Below are positions 32,439 to 43,119 of a stretch of 64,000 nucleotides of DNA, piece by piece (the first letter of the stretch is position 1; every line of letters starts with the position of its first letter). The translations under genes and the position numbers were made by a program. The stretch is from Candidatus Obscuribacterales bacterium (GTDB taxonomy: Bacteria > Cyanobacteriota > Vampirovibrionia > Obscuribacterales > Obscuribacteraceae). Where the stretch lies: assembly GCA_019747875.1 (NCBI GenBank), contig JAIEQI010000001.1:1-64000 (forward strand). The letters run 5' to 3'. The notes beneath the pieces were generated by a model. It was not told the DNA's origin, made no database searches, and was given only the letters and a program-made list of their open reading frames with translations.

Positions 32439-35400
32439 ATGCCAGAATTTTTCGTCAGACGTCCAGTATTTGCAAGTGTCATCGCGATCGTGATGATTAT
32501 TGCCGGACTTGTGACAATGACGAGTTTGCCAATCGCCCAATATCCAAGCCTAGCTCCACCGCAAGTAGCAGTTCAAGCGACATATATTGGAGCAACGGCT
32601 GAACAAGTTGAATCGGCTGTTACTACGACTTTGGAACGACAAATAAACGGCTGCGACGGACTCAAATACATGAGTTCGTATAGCGGCAACGATGGCGTCA
32701 GTAAAATAACGGCGACCTTTGCCCTTGAACGAGATCAAGACTTAGCCGCTGTCGACGTGCAAACTAAACTTGCCGGAGTGACAGGACAATTGCCATCTGA
32801 AGTTCAAAGACTCGGCGTCAATATCACCAAAGTCTCAACGTCCTGGGTAAATGTGCTCACACTTTATTCGGATGACGATCGCTTCGATTCAAACTACCTC
32901 AGTAACTATGCCGACCTATTCCTGGTGGATAAACTCAAGTCACTGCCTGGAGTTGGTAGTGTCGCCATTGTCGGCGAACGGAAATACTCAATGAGGATTT
33001 GGCTTGACCCAGGAAAACTGAGTCAATACCAAATGAGTCCCCACGAAGTAATAAGCGCATTGCAGGCGCAGAACAAGCAGGTCGGTGCAGGAGATGTCGG
33101 GTCTGCGCCTGCGCCAAAGGGACAGATGTATCAATACAGTATCAAGCTCCTCGGACGACTAACGAACCCTAGCGAGTTTGAAAACATGATCGTCAAACGA
33201 GGCACAAATGGATTGCTTGTCCACTTGAAGGATGTTGGACGCGTTGAGCTTGGTGCTGAGAACTATACAACAAGCTGTACCTATAAGAACCATGATGCAG
33301 TAGCACTAGTTGTTTATCTTCGCGTCGGTGGCAACGCTATTAAAGTATCAGAAGGCGTTCATAAAGTCCTTGCGGACCAGGAGAAGTTCTATCCAGCTGG
33401 ACTGAAATGCGATGTTTGTTTGGACACCACAGATGCAGTAAAAGCATCAATCGAAGAGGTAATCCATACCCTCTTTGAAGCAATCATGTTGGTAACGCTG
33501 GTCATCTTCATATTCCTGCAGGACTGGCGCAGCATGGTAATTGCATGCGTAACTATTCCTGTATCCCTCATCGGTACATTTGTCGCGATGCAGGCTCTCG
33601 GATTTTCAATCAATACATTGACGCTGTTTGGACTAACGCTTGCAACAGGGCTGGTTGTAGATGACGCGATTGTCGTCGTGGAGAATGTCAAACGATTAAT
33701 GGAAGAAGAGCACATGAAACCCTTCGACGCCACTTTGTTGGCGATGAAGGAAACTGCTGGTGCACTTGTTGCCACTGCGTTAGTGCTGGTTGCAGTATTC
33801 GTTCCCGTTGCGTTCATGCCAGGAACCACAGGACAGTTATACAAACAATTCGCGCTCACAATTGCTGTTTCTGTCTGCTTATCGGCATTCAATGCCCTGA
33901 CGCTATCGCCGGCCCTTGCCGCTCTGATTTTGAAAGAAGGCGAATCTAACTTCTTCCTCTTTCGCTGGATAAACTTCGTTATCAACGGTGTAAGGACTAT
34001 TTACGAGAAAACTTTAGGTTTGGCCGTTAAGAACGTCATCCCCGTACTTTTGGCAGCAGTGTTATCTGTTGTAGCTGTTTGGTATTTAGCAAAAATACTA
34101 CCAACCGGATTTGTGCCTGAAGAGGATCAGGGTTACTTCATGACTCTGGTCAACTGTCCTGCTGGAAGCTCACTACAATACACAGAGAATGTGGTTAAGA
34201 AAGTCTGCAAGCTCATCGACAAGCAGTCGGAATCGAAAGGAACTTGCGGACTGCCGGGATTTGGTTTTACTGGAAACCAACCGAATACTGCCGTGATATT
34301 TTGCCCACTTACTCATTGGGAACATCGTGAAGGAAAAGAACACAATGTTCAATCAATCATTGCTCGCGTGCGCCAACTTTGCAAAGACATACCTGAAGCG
34401 CGCATTGTTCCATTCAATGCGCCGGCAATTGAAGGTTTGGGAACTTTTGGTGGTTTCACCTACGAGCTGCAAGACATGTATGGAAGCACAGTGCAAAAGC
34501 TCGGAGAAGTTGCCAACGACCTCATAAGAGAGGGCAACCACACAGCTGGGCTAACAGGCTTGTTCAGTAGTTTTTCTGCCGACACTCCGCAAATGGTTAT
34601 CGAAATAAAGCGCGACGAAGCAGAACGATTAAATGTAGACATCGGCGATATTCTAGACACGATTCAAACATTATCGGGTTCTGCTTATATCAATGACTTC
34701 GACTTTCTAAACCGAAGCTATCGTGTCTATCTGCAGTCGGATCAGATGTTCAGAAACAAGCCGGAAAGCATCTCCGAGTATTATGTAAAATCGCGAATGA
34801 ACACGATGGTGCCGCTGAATAACTTGATTCAAACTAAAACGCAACTGACTGCGCAAACCATTACGCACTATAACATTCTTCGTTCTGTGGAAATCAATGG
34901 AAACCCAGCAGATGGTTATAGTTCGGGACAAGCCATTAATGTAATGGAGAACTTGTCAAAAACGAAGTTGCCTCAAGGCTTTACTTTCAGCTGGACAGGT
35001 GTAGCTCTTGAGCAGATAGAGGCTGGTTCTTCGGCGGCAATAATATTTGCGCTTGGACTGTTGTTCGTGTATTTAGTTTTAGCCGCTCAATACGAGACAT
35101 TCATCGACCCATTTATCATTCTGTTTTCTGTTCCGCCCGCCATGCTAGGTGCATTTTACTTTCAGTGGAGCAGAGGACTGCAGAACGATGTTTTCTGCCA
35201 AATCGGACTAGTAATGCTGATCGGATTAGCAAGCAAGAACGCTATTTTGATCGTGGAATTTGCCAACCACTTAGTCCATGTTGAGAATCTCTCATTCACT
35301 GCTGCGGTGCTTCAATCGTCTGCACAGCGCCTGCGCCCCATTCTCATGACCTCATTTGCATTTATTGTCGGACTTCTTCCATTAGCGATTGCAACCGGAG

Positions 35401-35693
35401 CGGGCGCAGCCAGCCGCCAGTCGCTTGGTACAGCAGTCTGCGGCGGAATGCTTGTTTCGACGTTTATAAGCCTATTCCTGGTACCCGTCGTTTATATTTT
35501 GATCAAAGGATCATACGCTAAGGTGAAAGGGCTTTTTTCAGGTGGCAAGCCAAAAATAGAGCCAAATGGCTCCCGAGATGGCAAAGTGACATCAAAAGAT
35601 CTTACTGCTATACCAAGCCACAATACCGAGGAATCCGAAGGATCGGATCTTGCTTCCGGGGAAAAATTTGAATCAGGTAAGAATGATGGTTAG
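32439..35693 (+). CDS. RND multidrug efflux transporter (HAE1/AcrB type)
   Basis: This inner-membrane proton antiporter has 1084 residues, the normal AcrB length plus a hydrophilic tail (about 1030-1084). The first helix MPEFFVRRPVFASVIAI is typical. The proton relay is intact: Asp408-Asp409 in GLVVDDAIVVVEN and Lys933 in GLASKNAILIVEF. Porter-domain motifs such as SGNDGVSKI and the GLVVDD helix agree with HAE1 pumps for hydrophobic drugs rather than metal pumps. It lies 5 bases after the adaptor gene. The unusual tail is rich in Gly, Ser and Lys and may be cytoplasmic. Confidence 0.95.
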   Translation: MPEFFVRRPVFASVIAIVMIIAGLVTMTSLPIAQYPSLAPPQVAVQATYIGATAEQVESAVTTTLERQINGCDGLKYMSSYSGNDGVSKITATFALERDQDLAAVDVQTKLAGVTGQLPSEVQRLGVNITKVSTSWVNVLTLYSDDDRFDSNYLSNYADLFLVDKLKSLPGVGSVAIVGERKYSMRIWLDPGKLSQYQMSPHEVISALQAQNKQVGAGDVGSAPAPKGQMYQYSIKLLGRLTNPSEFENMIVKRGTNGLLVHLKDVGRVELGAENYTTSCTYKNHDAVALVVYLRVGGNAIKVSEGVHKVLADQEKFYPAGLKCDVCLDTTDAVKASIEEVIHTLFEAIMLVTLVIFIFLQDWRSMVIACVTIPVSLIGTFVAMQALGFSINTLTLFGLTLATGLVVDDAIVVVENVKRLMEEEHMKPFDATLLAMKETAGALVATALVLVAVFVPVAFMPGTTGQLYKQFALTIAVSVCLSAFNALTLSPALAALILKEGESNFFLFRWINFVINGVRTIYEKTLGLAVKNVIPVLLAAVLSVVAVWYLAKILPTGFVPEEDQGYFMTLVNCPAGSSLQYTENVVKKVCKLIDKQSESKGTCGLPGFGFTGNQPNTAVIFCPLTHWEHREGKEHNVQSIIARVRQLCKDIPEARIVPFNAPAIEGLGTFGGFTYELQDMYGSTVQKLGEVANDLIREGNHTAGLTGLFSSFSADTPQMVIEIKRDEAERLNVDIGDILDTIQTLSGSAYINDFDFLNRSYRVYLQSDQMFRNKPESISEYYVKSRMNTMVPLNNLIQTKTQLTAQTITHYNILRSVEINGNPADGYSSGQAINVMENLSKTKLPQGFTFSWTGVALEQIEAGSSAAIIFALGLLFVYLVLAAQYETFIDPFIILFSVPPAMLGAFYFQWSRGLQNDVFCQIGLVMLIGLASKNAILIVEFANHLVHVENLSFTAAVLQSSAQRLRPILMTSFAFIVGLLPLAIATGAGAASRQSLGTAVCGGMLVSTFISLFLVPVVYILIKGSYAKVKGLFSGGKPKIEPNGSRDGKVTSKDLTAIPSHNTEESEGSDLASGEKFESGKNDG

Positions 35694-36384
35694 CAATACG
35701 ATGCGCTGGCAACGAACAATTCTTAAATGGCTAATGCAGACGATGCTGTTAGTTTTGAGTTGCGCTCAGAATCCGTGCTTCGCAGAGGATGGCACCCCGG
35801 CAATAGACAGCGAGCTTGAACTATCTGCAAAACAGGTATCGTGTTCGGTTCCAGGAGTAGTTTGTCTGCGCCTCTCAGCCATCAACAGATCAGCCACTGA
35901 TGTTTTTGCTGTTAGAGCGGACGAAGCATCGCTAGCCAGTTCAACAGGAAGCAGCAAAGCGCTATCCTGCAGCGAAATATGCGACCTTATTGACAGGCAA
36001 GAATGGCAGAAGAAGCGTGATGAACAGTTTGCAACAACCATTGCCACTGTAGGATTAGGAACAATGATCGTTGGTGACGTGGTCGCAAAAAAACAAGATC
36101 CAAATTCGTGGTTGGGGCGCACTACGGAAGATCGAAAACACTCAGAAGAGATGTTCGACGAACGGCTCATTTTACAGCTTGATCACTCCGATGGGCTAAT
36201 TTACTTCAATGGAGTTGCACCCGGAAAAAACACTTTAAAGGTGAAGAGAAAACTCTGGCCCGATAACAAGATCGAAAGTAACAGTACCAGCACTGAGATT
36301 TCGCTAGAGGTGACTATAGAAGCCCCAGCGCTCCCTGCTTTAAATCCCCGCAAAAAGGCACTGGAGTCGCGACGGACCAACTGA
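35683..36384 (+). CDS. Exported protein coupled to the RND efflux operon
   Basis: This 233-residue protein starts at the ATG at 35683, inside the last codons of the RND gene (11-base overlap) and preceded by AGGTAAG, so it is translationally coupled. A hydrophobic segment (about 14-30) is a signal peptide or anchor. The rest is extracytoplasmic, with a middle segment VATVGLGTMIVGDVVAKK (about 118-135) that may be a second hydrophobic hairpin or beta element. The C-terminal part (about 160-233) reads as beta strands ending in a basic tail. I do not recognise a family. Its position suggests an accessory subunit of this pump. Confidence 0.7.
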   Translation: MMVSNTMRWQRTILKWLMQTMLLVLSCAQNPCFAEDGTPAIDSELELSAKQVSCSVPGVVCLRLSAINRSATDVFAVRADEASLASSTGSSKALSCSEICDLIDRQEWQKKRDEQFATTIATVGLGTMIVGDVVAKKQDPNSWLGRTTEDRKHSEEMFDERLILQLDHSDGLIYFNGVAPGKNTLKVKRKLWPDNKIESNSTSTEISLEVTIEAPALPALNPRKKALESRRTN

Positions 36385-36510
36385 GAAAGCAGCCCGAAAA
36401 CTCAATTTTATGTTAAGTCTTTCAATCGGCGCTGAGAACTAATAAATATTCCTTCGCTGCCATCTAAAATAGACTCTCAACATAAACATGCCTTCGTTGG
36501 AGAAAACGTT

Positions 36511-38964
36511 ATGGTCTCGTCCACAGTTAAGGAGTCTGTCGCTGCGTCCGGAGAATCGGTGCAATCGATAAGCGCATTCGGCAAAGCTCGATCAACAGTC
36601 GAAGGTTCACCACTGTCAGCTGAAGAACTGAGTAAACTTCACGACTATTGGAAAGCTTGCTGCTATTTGGCAGCCGGTATGATCTACTTGAAAGCAAACC
36701 CTTTACTCAAAGAGCCGTTGAGTCTGGACCATATTAAGAAGCGGCTACTGGGGCACTGGGGAGCAAGTCCCGGTCTAAGTTTTGTTTATATCCATTTGAA
36801 CCGGCTTATCAAGCAACATGATCTGGATGCGATTTTCATCGCCGGCCCCGGTCACGGCGCACCAGGAGTTTTGGCTCCTGTTTATTTGGAAGGTACTTAC
36901 TCGCAAGTTTATCCAGACAAAAGTGAAGACGAAGAAGGGATCTGTGCTTTCTTCAAACAGTTTTCTTTTCCTGGCGGCATTGGAAGCCATTGTACGCCGG
37001 AGACTCCTGGTTCGATTCACGAAGGTGGCGAGTTAGGTTATTCGGTGTCACATGCGTACGGTGCTGTTTTAGACAACCCAGATTTGATCGCTGCCGTAGT
37101 AGTAGGTGATGGCGAATCTGAAACTGGTCCGCTTGCCACGGCCTGGCATTCTAATAAGTTTATCAATCCGATAAGAGATGGAGCGGTGCTTCCCATCTTG
37201 CACCTAAATGGATACAAGATCAACAATCCAACAATCCTGGCAAGATTATCACACGATGAGCTGAAGCAACTTTTCACCGGCTATGGCTACAAACCATACT
37301 TCGTCGAGGGTAGCGATGCTGAAACAATGCACCAGGCAATGGCCGCAACTTTGGATAAATGCGTGGATGAGATCCATGCCATTCAAAAATCTTGCAGAGA
37401 ATCGAAGGTAGCAAAACGCGGTCATTGGCCGATGATTATTTTGCGCACTCCCAAAGGCTGGACGGGTCCCAAAGAAGTAGACGGACACAAGGTCGAAGGA
37501 ACGTGGCGATCACATCAAGTGCCGTTAGCTGGTCTTGCTGAAAAACCAGAGCATTTGAAACAGCTGGAAGAATGGCTGCGCAGCTACGAACCAGAAAAAT
37601 TATTCGATTCTGAAGGAAAACTACGAGCAGATCTGAAGGAACTGGCGCCAAAAGGTCTTCGACGCATGAGCGCCAACCCCCATGCAAATGGCGGAATGCT
37701 GCACAAGAAGCTTCGAATGCCGGACTTCAAGAAATACGCAGTCAAAGTCGAGAAGATAGGCACCACAGAAGTAGAGAACACACGTCCCCTCGGAAAGTTT
37801 CTTCGGGACATTATGAGTAACAATCCAAATACATTTAGAGTCTTCGGACCAGACGAAAATACATCCAACAAACTAGATGATATCTATGAAGTGAGCAAAA
37901 AGTTTTGGATCGCCGAAAACCTGCCTGAAGACCAGGACGGTGGGGAATTGTCTCCCGACGGGCGTGTGATGGAAATGCTCAGCGAGCATACACTGGAAGG
38001 ATGGTTGGAAGGATATCTTCTGACAGGACGACACGGATTCTTTTCTACCTATGAAGCTTTTGTGCACGTTATTGATTCCATGTTCAACCAACATGCCAAA
38101 TGGTTAGAGAGTTCAAGACACTTAGGATGGCGAGCCAATGTAGCATCACTGAACCTGCTCATCACTTCAACTGTTTGGCGGCAGGATCACAATGGTTTCA
38201 CACACCAAGATCCTGGCTTCTTGGACCTTGTAGTTAACAAAAGCCCAGAGGTAGTACGCATTTACATGCCACCAGACGCAAATTCGCTTCTATCGTGTGC
38301 AGATCATTGTTTAAAGAGCGAAAACTACATCAATGTAATCGTCAGCGACAAACAAAAGCATTTGCAATTCATGGATATGGACTTTGCTATTAAACATTGC
38401 ACAAAAGGAATTGGAATTTGGCCGTGGGCTAGTAACGACGAAGGTTGTGAACCTGACGTGGTAATTGCTTGCGCAGGAGACATTCCTACGCAAGAGGCTT
38501 TAGCGGCAACCGTGATGTTGCGCGAAGAGTTTCCAGAATTGAAAATTCGCTTTATCAATGTCGTGGATCTTTTGAGGCTCCAATGCTCTACAGAACACCC
38601 ACACGGTCTCAGCCACATTGATTTCGATAGTTTGTTCACAAAAGACAAACCAATCATTTTCAATTTCCATGGTTACCCATGGTTAATTCACAGGTTAACC
38701 TATAATCGGACCAATCACGTCAATCTGCATGTGCGAGGCTACAAAGAAAAAGGAAACATAAATACACCGCTTGAGCTTGCGATCAACAATCAAATTGACC
38801 GATTTAGCATTGCAATCGACGTTATCGATCGTGTACCGCAATTGCAAATCGCCGGAGCTCATGCCAAATCGAAATTCCATGATTGGCAAATTGAGTGCCG
38901 CCGCTATGCTCATGAGCATGGTGTGGACGATCCCCGGCATGCTAACTGGAAATGGCCGCTCTGA
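36511..38964 (+). CDS. xfp: Xylulose-5-phosphate/fructose-6-phosphate phosphoketolase
   Basis: This enzyme cleaves xylulose-5-P (and fructose-6-P) with phosphate to give acetyl phosphate and a triose or tetrose phosphate. It is thiamine-diphosphate dependent and cytoplasmic. The 817 residues match the family length of about 800. Key segments are GPGHGAPG (112-119), the TPP-binding [11 protein letters not shown] (199-209) with [11 protein letters not shown] (231-241), and a C-terminal [12 protein letters not shown] lies about 8 bases before the ATG. It makes acetyl-P for acetyl-CoA or ATP formation without loss of carbon. No phosphotransacetylase or acetate kinase gene adjoins it. Confidence 0.95.
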   Translation: MVSSTVKESVAASGESVQSISAFGKARSTVEGSPLSAEELSKLHDYWKACCYLAAGMIYLKANPLLKEPLSLDHIKKRLLGHWGASPGLSFVYIHLNRLIKQHDLDAIFIAGPGHGAPGVLAPVYLEGTYSQVYPDKSEDEEGICAFFKQFSFPGGIGSHCTPETPGSIHEGGELGYSVSHAYGAVLDNPDLIAAVVVGDGESETGPLATAWHSNKFINPIRDGAVLPILHLNGYKINNPTILARLSHDELKQLFTGYGYKPYFVEGSDAETMHQAMAATLDKCVDEIHAIQKSCRESKVAKRGHWPMIILRTPKGWTGPKEVDGHKVEGTWRSHQVPLAGLAEKPEHLKQLEEWLRSYEPEKLFDSEGKLRADLKELAPKGLRRMSANPHANGGMLHKKLRMPDFKKYAVKVEKIGTTEVENTRPLGKFLRDIMSNNPNTFRVFGPDENTSNKLDDIYEVSKKFWIAENLPEDQDGGELSPDGRVMEMLSEHTLEGWLEGYLLTGRHGFFSTYEAFVHVIDSMFNQHAKWLESSRHLGWRANVASLNLLITSTVWRQDHNGFTHQDPGFLDLVVNKSPEVVRIYMPPDANSLLSCADHCLKSENYINVIVSDKQKHLQFMDMDFAIKHCTKGIGIWPWASNDEGCEPDVVIACAGDIPTQEALAATVMLREEFPELKIRFINVVDLLRLQCSTEHPHGLSHIDFDSLFTKDKPIIFNFHGYPWLIHRLTYNRTNHVNLHVRGYKEKGNINTPLELAINNQIDRFSIAIDVIDRVPQLQIAGAHAKSKFHDWQIECRRYAHEHGVDDPRHANWKWPL

Positions 38965-39123
38965 AATCACTCAAGTTGACGATGCTAAGTCCTTTGACTG
39001 GCGATTTCAGCATTTCAAGATTGATCCGCGAGCATTGATATACTGTATGTCTATTATTAAAAAGAGCGTGATCGCGGAGCGTTCCTACAGATAGTGCTTT
39101 TTGGCAAGAATTGGAGAGCTTCC

Positions 39124-39912
39124 ATGGTAAAGAAGAGAATTATTGAGTCGATAACATCAACGGACACCAAATCCCGTCGATGGAAGAGTCTTTTTGCATC
39201 AGCGAAAATGGCGTATGAAGCTGGTGAGTTAAGACAAGCGGAATCCCTTCTGGCGAGAGCCCGCGAGCTAGCCCACGAATTACCAGAACATATTTTCGCA
39301 GAACATGCCACACAAATTGGAATAGCAGCAATTTATCTTGCAAAGAAAAAGCCACGTGACGCAGAATCTCTCTTACGAAGAAGCTTAAGTGTTCTCGAAT
39401 CGAATCCAGATCCTGCACTCAAAGAATTGTATGCGGTGTCTTTGCGTTTCCATGCTGATGCGCTAAGAGCAAGTGGAGATGAAAACGAAGCGGAAAAAAC
39501 GCTAAAAAAATCAGCAGCAATTCTCGAGGATCTCGGCAATGACGCAGCTGTCCAGCTTGGCTATACGCTTTGTGATCTTTCCGGACTTTACCTTCTACAG
39601 GGTCGCCTTAGCGAAGCACAAGAATATATTGAAACGGCGATGGCAATACTATTTGTCGTTCTTGGGCCGGAGGCTCCCGAATATACCAGAGCTGACATGA
39701 TTTTTGCAGCGAGTAAGTATTCAGATGCAGATGAGCTAAAGGACATGGCAGCCGACGGTATTATGAAGATGGAATACATGTTTGGTGAGCACCATCCAAA
39801 TATCACACGTGCACTTGACCGCTACATGAAGGTTCTTGCGCAAAAAGGTGATGAGTCGAGACTAGAAGCAGCCAAAGAACGTTTTGGCATCAAAGCAGTT
39901 TCCAAAAAGTAA
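39124..39912 (+). CDS. TPR-repeat protein
   Basis: The product is 262 residues from the ATG at 39124, chosen for GGAGAGC about 6 bases upstream over a GTG at 39094. Almost the whole chain is TPR-like helix pairs: AYEAGELRQAESLLARAREL, AIYLAKKKPRDAESLLRRSL, ASGDENEAEKTLKKSAAIL and LLQGRLSEAQEYIETAMAIL. There is no signal peptide, so it is a cytoplasmic scaffold. The next gene, PPK2, starts about 40 bases downstream on the same strand and the two may form an operon. Confidence 0.8.
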   Translation: MVKKRIIESITSTDTKSRRWKSLFASAKMAYEAGELRQAESLLARARELAHELPEHIFAEHATQIGIAAIYLAKKKPRDAESLLRRSLSVLESNPDPALKELYAVSLRFHADALRASGDENEAEKTLKKSAAILEDLGNDAAVQLGYTLCDLSGLYLLQGRLSEAQEYIETAMAILFVVLGPEAPEYTRADMIFAASKYSDADELKDMAADGIMKMEYMFGEHHPNITRALDRYMKVLAQKGDESRLEAAKERFGIKAVSKK

Positions 39913-39952
39913 CTTTTGCTCGAACATACTAAGAATAGAAAGCTGTGGAGCA

Positions 39953-40864
39953 ATGCATAAAGCAGTCGGAGACATCGTGACGAAAGATAATAAGAAAAAC
40001 GCAACCGTTTCCCGAAAGGGAACTGCACCTGAAAGAGCCACAAACGAAAATGGCAATGGAAGATCTACCAGAGACGAGGATGACAAAAAGCTTGGCAGGA
40101 AAGAATACGAAGCTGAACTCGTAAAATTGCAAACAGAACTTTGTCATTTACAAGAATGGGTAAAAGCCACCGGTGAACGAATCATCATTGTTTTTGAAGG
40201 CCGTGACGCCGCTGGTAAAGGCGGTACCATTCGAGCACTTACAGAACGGGTAAGCCCAAGAGTCTTTCGCGTGGTAGCCCTACCAGCACCGTCAGACCGC
40301 GAAAAAACACAGCTATATGTACAGCGTTATGTGCCTCATTTTCCCGCCGCAGGCGAAATCGTAATCTTCGACCGCAGCTGGTACAACCGTGCCGGAGTGG
40401 AACACGTTATGGGCTTTTGCACTGATGATCAATACAAACGTTTCCTAGAACTTTGCCCTTCTTTCGAGAAAACAATAGTTGAAAACGGAATTAGGCTCTT
40501 CAAGTATTGGCTGGAAGCCAGCAATGAAGAACAGGAGCGCCGCTTCCAAGCTAGAATTGAAGATCCGCTTCGTCAGTGGAAGTTAAGTAACATGGACCTG
40601 CCGTCAAGAGAACGGTGGTATGAGTTCTCCCGAGCGCGGGATACAATGCTCGAATACACGGACAAAGAATTGACCCCATGGAACATCGTTAATTCGAACT
40701 GCAAGAAACGCGCACGTTTAAATCTGATTTCTCATTTCTTAAGTCAGGTGCCCTACAAGAAAGTGAAGCGCGACAAGGTCAAACTGCCGGATCGAAGTAA
40801 GAAGGGCAAATACGATGATGTTGCTAGCATAAGTAAAAGACGTTGGATTTCAGAGAAATACTGA
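39953..40864 (+). CDS. ppk2: Polyphosphate kinase 2 (PPK2 family)
   Basis: This enzyme transfers phosphate between polyphosphate and nucleoside di- or monophosphates. The ATG at 39953 has GTGGAG about 5 bases upstream and gives 303 residues; an in-frame TTG at 39884 lies inside the previous gene. A charged N-terminal extension (about 1-70) precedes the kinase core. Walker A is GRDAAGKGGT (83-92), Walker B has Asp140 in IVIFDRSWYNRAGVE, and the lid region carries RRFQARIEDP. The size is that of a single-domain class I PPK2. Direction (ATP/GTP synthesis or use) cannot be told from sequence. It fits a polyphosphate-storing lifestyle. Confidence 0.92.
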   Translation: MHKAVGDIVTKDNKKNATVSRKGTAPERATNENGNGRSTRDEDDKKLGRKEYEAELVKLQTELCHLQEWVKATGERIIIVFEGRDAAGKGGTIRALTERVSPRVFRVVALPAPSDREKTQLYVQRYVPHFPAAGEIVIFDRSWYNRAGVEHVMGFCTDDQYKRFLELCPSFEKTIVENGIRLFKYWLEASNEEQERRFQARIEDPLRQWKLSNMDLPSRERWYEFSRARDTMLEYTDKELTPWNIVNSNCKKRARLNLISHFLSQVPYKKVKRDKVKLPDRSKKGKYDDVASISKRRWISEKY

Positions 40865-40946
40865 TCACTTTCTTCATGGCTAGATCTTCTTCATGCGAGC
40901 CAACAGGGACGTGAAAGAGCGAACGAACACGCAGCAGACTGAAGAC

Positions 40947-42128
40947 TCATTGAGCGCCTGGTTTAGCGGCTAAATCTTTGATCCGAATTGCGATCTTGTC
41001 AGCTTCGACCTTGTTGTGCAGCCCAAGAAAGTGCTTGTGGTATTGTTTCAGAACGACCATTAAGGCTTGCTTACTGTCGGTGTTTTCAAGCTTCATCAAT
41101 GCGTTTTCGCAAACATTTCCAGCCTCGGCCCCTTTGCCCTGCTTATCGAGGACATCAGCAAGAGCAACGCTCTTCTCCGCCAGGTCCATTTCGTCAGGCG
41201 TAAGATTTCCAAGAATACTTACCGACCTCTTCAGCAGAATTTCCGCATCAGCAAACTTATCTTGATCGCGATACAGATTGCCAAAATTGTAGAGGACCTG
41301 CGCCCCAGCCCTGCTATTTACTTGGTCGTTTTTCTCCAAAGAAGCAAGCACTTCCTTGAACAGTGGTTCAGCCAATTGAGGTTTTGATGCCTCGCAATAG
41401 AACTCAGCCAATGCGGCCTTATGCTTACAAACATCCTTATCGTCAGCGCCAGATGCTCGCTGTTCTAACTCAAGAGAACGAGAAAATAGTGGCTCGGCCT
41501 TGCTGAAATTATCATCAGTGCTGTAGAACTCGGCTGCATGCCGCAGTACATTTGACAGATCAATTTGAGCTTGGCGCACATCAATCTCGCAAATCTTCTT
41601 ACTTTTGTGCTTAGACGAATTAGCTTTCCCTGAATGTATCGGCACTTTTGCCCCAGACACATCAGAATAAATTTCTTCGCAAAGTCCAATGCTCTTCATA
41701 TAGCATTCTTCGGTTTTCTTCTTCAGTTCAGGATTCCTGGAGTCGGTGGATTCGTTTTCATAGAGATCTCCGAGATCCATGTATCCTTGAGCGACCTGGC
41801 GATGCGCGACGCCATAGTTGGAGCTTAGAACATCAATCGACTTGATCATGTTTGCTTCGGCTTCCCTGTAGTTACCGGTAGCAAGATACATCAAAGCAAT
41901 GTTGTAGATTATGTTCGGATTTTCCTTGTCAAACTTGAGTGCTTGCTGAAGATAACTGAGTGCTCCAGCGAAATTCCCGCTTTGCATTGCTGCGTTTGCG
42001 GCGTTTGTGTAAGGTCCCGCCGGGTCAAAAGCGCATGGGCACGATTGAGCAAAAGGCGATAAAACTATTTGTCCGAAGGCCAAAGCCAGGAGCACGGTTT
42101 TCGTCTTTGAGATCAGCGAACCCTTCAC
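40947..42128 (-). CDS. Secreted TPR-repeat protein
   Basis: The product is about 393 residues from GTG 42128, which has AGGT 8 bases upstream; TTG 42134 is an in-frame alternative. The N-terminus is a signal peptide (ending near AQS), followed by CPCAFDPAGPY and then TPR repeats such as AMQSGNFAGALSYLQQALKF, YLATGNYREAEANMIKSIDV and KFADAEILLKRSVSILGNL. A Ser/Lys-rich break sits at about 165-182. It converges on the PPK2 gene with about 80 bases between the stops. It is probably a periplasmic or surface scaffold. Confidence 0.8.
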   Translation of the reverse strand: MKGSLISKTKTVLLALAFGQIVLSPFAQSCPCAFDPAGPYTNAANAAMQSGNFAGALSYLQQALKFDKENPNIIYNIALMYLATGNYREAEANMIKSIDVLSSNYGVAHRQVAQGYMDLGDLYENESTDSRNPELKKKTEECYMKSIGLCEEIYSDVSGAKVPIHSGKANSSKHKSKKICEIDVRQAQIDLSNVLRHAAEFYSTDDNFSKAEPLFSRSLELEQRASGADDKDVCKHKAALAEFYCEASKPQLAEPLFKEVLASLEKNDQVNSRAGAQVLYNFGNLYRDQDKFADAEILLKRSVSILGNLTPDEMDLAEKSVALADVLDKQGKGAEAGNVCENALMKLENTDSKQALMVVLKQYHKHFLGLHNKVEADKIAIRIKDLAAKPGAQ

Positions 42129-42347
42129 AAACAACTACCTATGCACGTAATGCACTATTCGACAAACACCATTAGCTTTGTGCCACGCGGGGTGAAGAAA
42201 CTATCGCGTCGTAAAGGATAGGCATTCGTGCGCAGCTTCCGTACAAATGGAGAATCACACGTTTAGGATTCGCACTCACTCATGTACACCATCTACCGGA
42301 TAAAATCGTAAACCACTCTGATTAATGATTAACAGATATGAATTTCG

Positions 42348-42935
42348 TCAACGCAGATGCGAGACACTATTTTTCGCATCGGCCGGCATCAGACGCAACA
42401 GACGAACATGGCGATAAGAATCGAACATCGTATGGATATTTACCTTCTTCCAAATACCGTCATTCCAATCATTGGTATACACATTTGGTGAATCGCTCAT
42501 GATACCGCAGTGCGCATTGCCTCCCGTGTTAGGACTGCTTGGGGGATCCCTAAACGCCACAAGAATATCCCCTGGCTTCGAGACTTTCAAAAGAAGCTGA
42601 TCGTCAATCAAATCTGCGCTTCCATTCTTTATGATGAATTCCTGACAGCGAATGGATCCATGCCTTAACTGATTTCGCATTACTACAACTCCCGCGGAAT
42701 GAGCAGCCTTCACGCCGGCTTTATTCAACACATTCGACACAGCTGCAGCACAGCCTAGAACGCCATTCGGCAGTCCATAGCCCTTCCACATTTCTTGGCC
42801 AAGGCTTTTACTTGCGGCATCGGTGATACCAGTAGCAAGATTATCGGCAGAATTGGCACGAACTTCTTGCGACGGTAAAACTGTCACAAGGGCGAGACTA
42901 ACAGAAGCCCTAACAAGAGAAAACGTTCCCACCAT
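42348..42935 (-). CDS. Secreted putative NlpC/P60- or CHAP-like amidase
   Basis: This 195-residue exported protein has a signal peptide (about 1-28). A catalytic-type Cys62 in GVLGCAAAVSNVL begins a helix, and His142 in GNAHCGIM plus a polar residue near NDW (about 155-158) follow. That Cys-His-Asn/Asp order and the strand KPGDILVAF before the His match papain-fold peptidoglycan amidases of NlpC/P60 or CHAP type. The family is a structural inference, not a motif match. AGGA lies about 6 bases before the ATG. The substrate is likely peptidoglycan. Confidence 0.6.
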   Translation of the reverse strand: MVGTFSLVRASVSLALVTVLPSQEVRANSADNLATGITDAASKSLGQEMWKGYGLPNGVLGCAAAVSNVLNKAGVKAAHSAGVVVMRNQLRHGSIRCQEFIIKNGSADLIDDQLLLKVSKPGDILVAFRDPPSSPNTGGNAHCGIMSDSPNVYTNDWNDGIWKKVNIHTMFDSYRHVRLLRLMPADAKNSVSHLR

Positions 42936-43119
42936 ATTAAGTCCTGGTCTTTGAGAGTTGGATTGCTGATTACATCTTAGGTAGAGAGCACCCCATAAGT
43001 TAGGTGAAAAACCCGAGACTTCTTAGCGATAAGATTGCGGGATAAGGATCTGATGGGGCGGGGTACGGAAATGCCACAAAAAAAAGATAGATTTCATTTG
43101 TAGGCTTTGAGGGTTAAGC

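Noticed and set aside
33389-33985. 198-codon minus-strand frame
   Set aside because: It lies wholly inside the RND transporter on the opposite strand and is a codon-bias shadow (Thr/Ser/Ala-rich).
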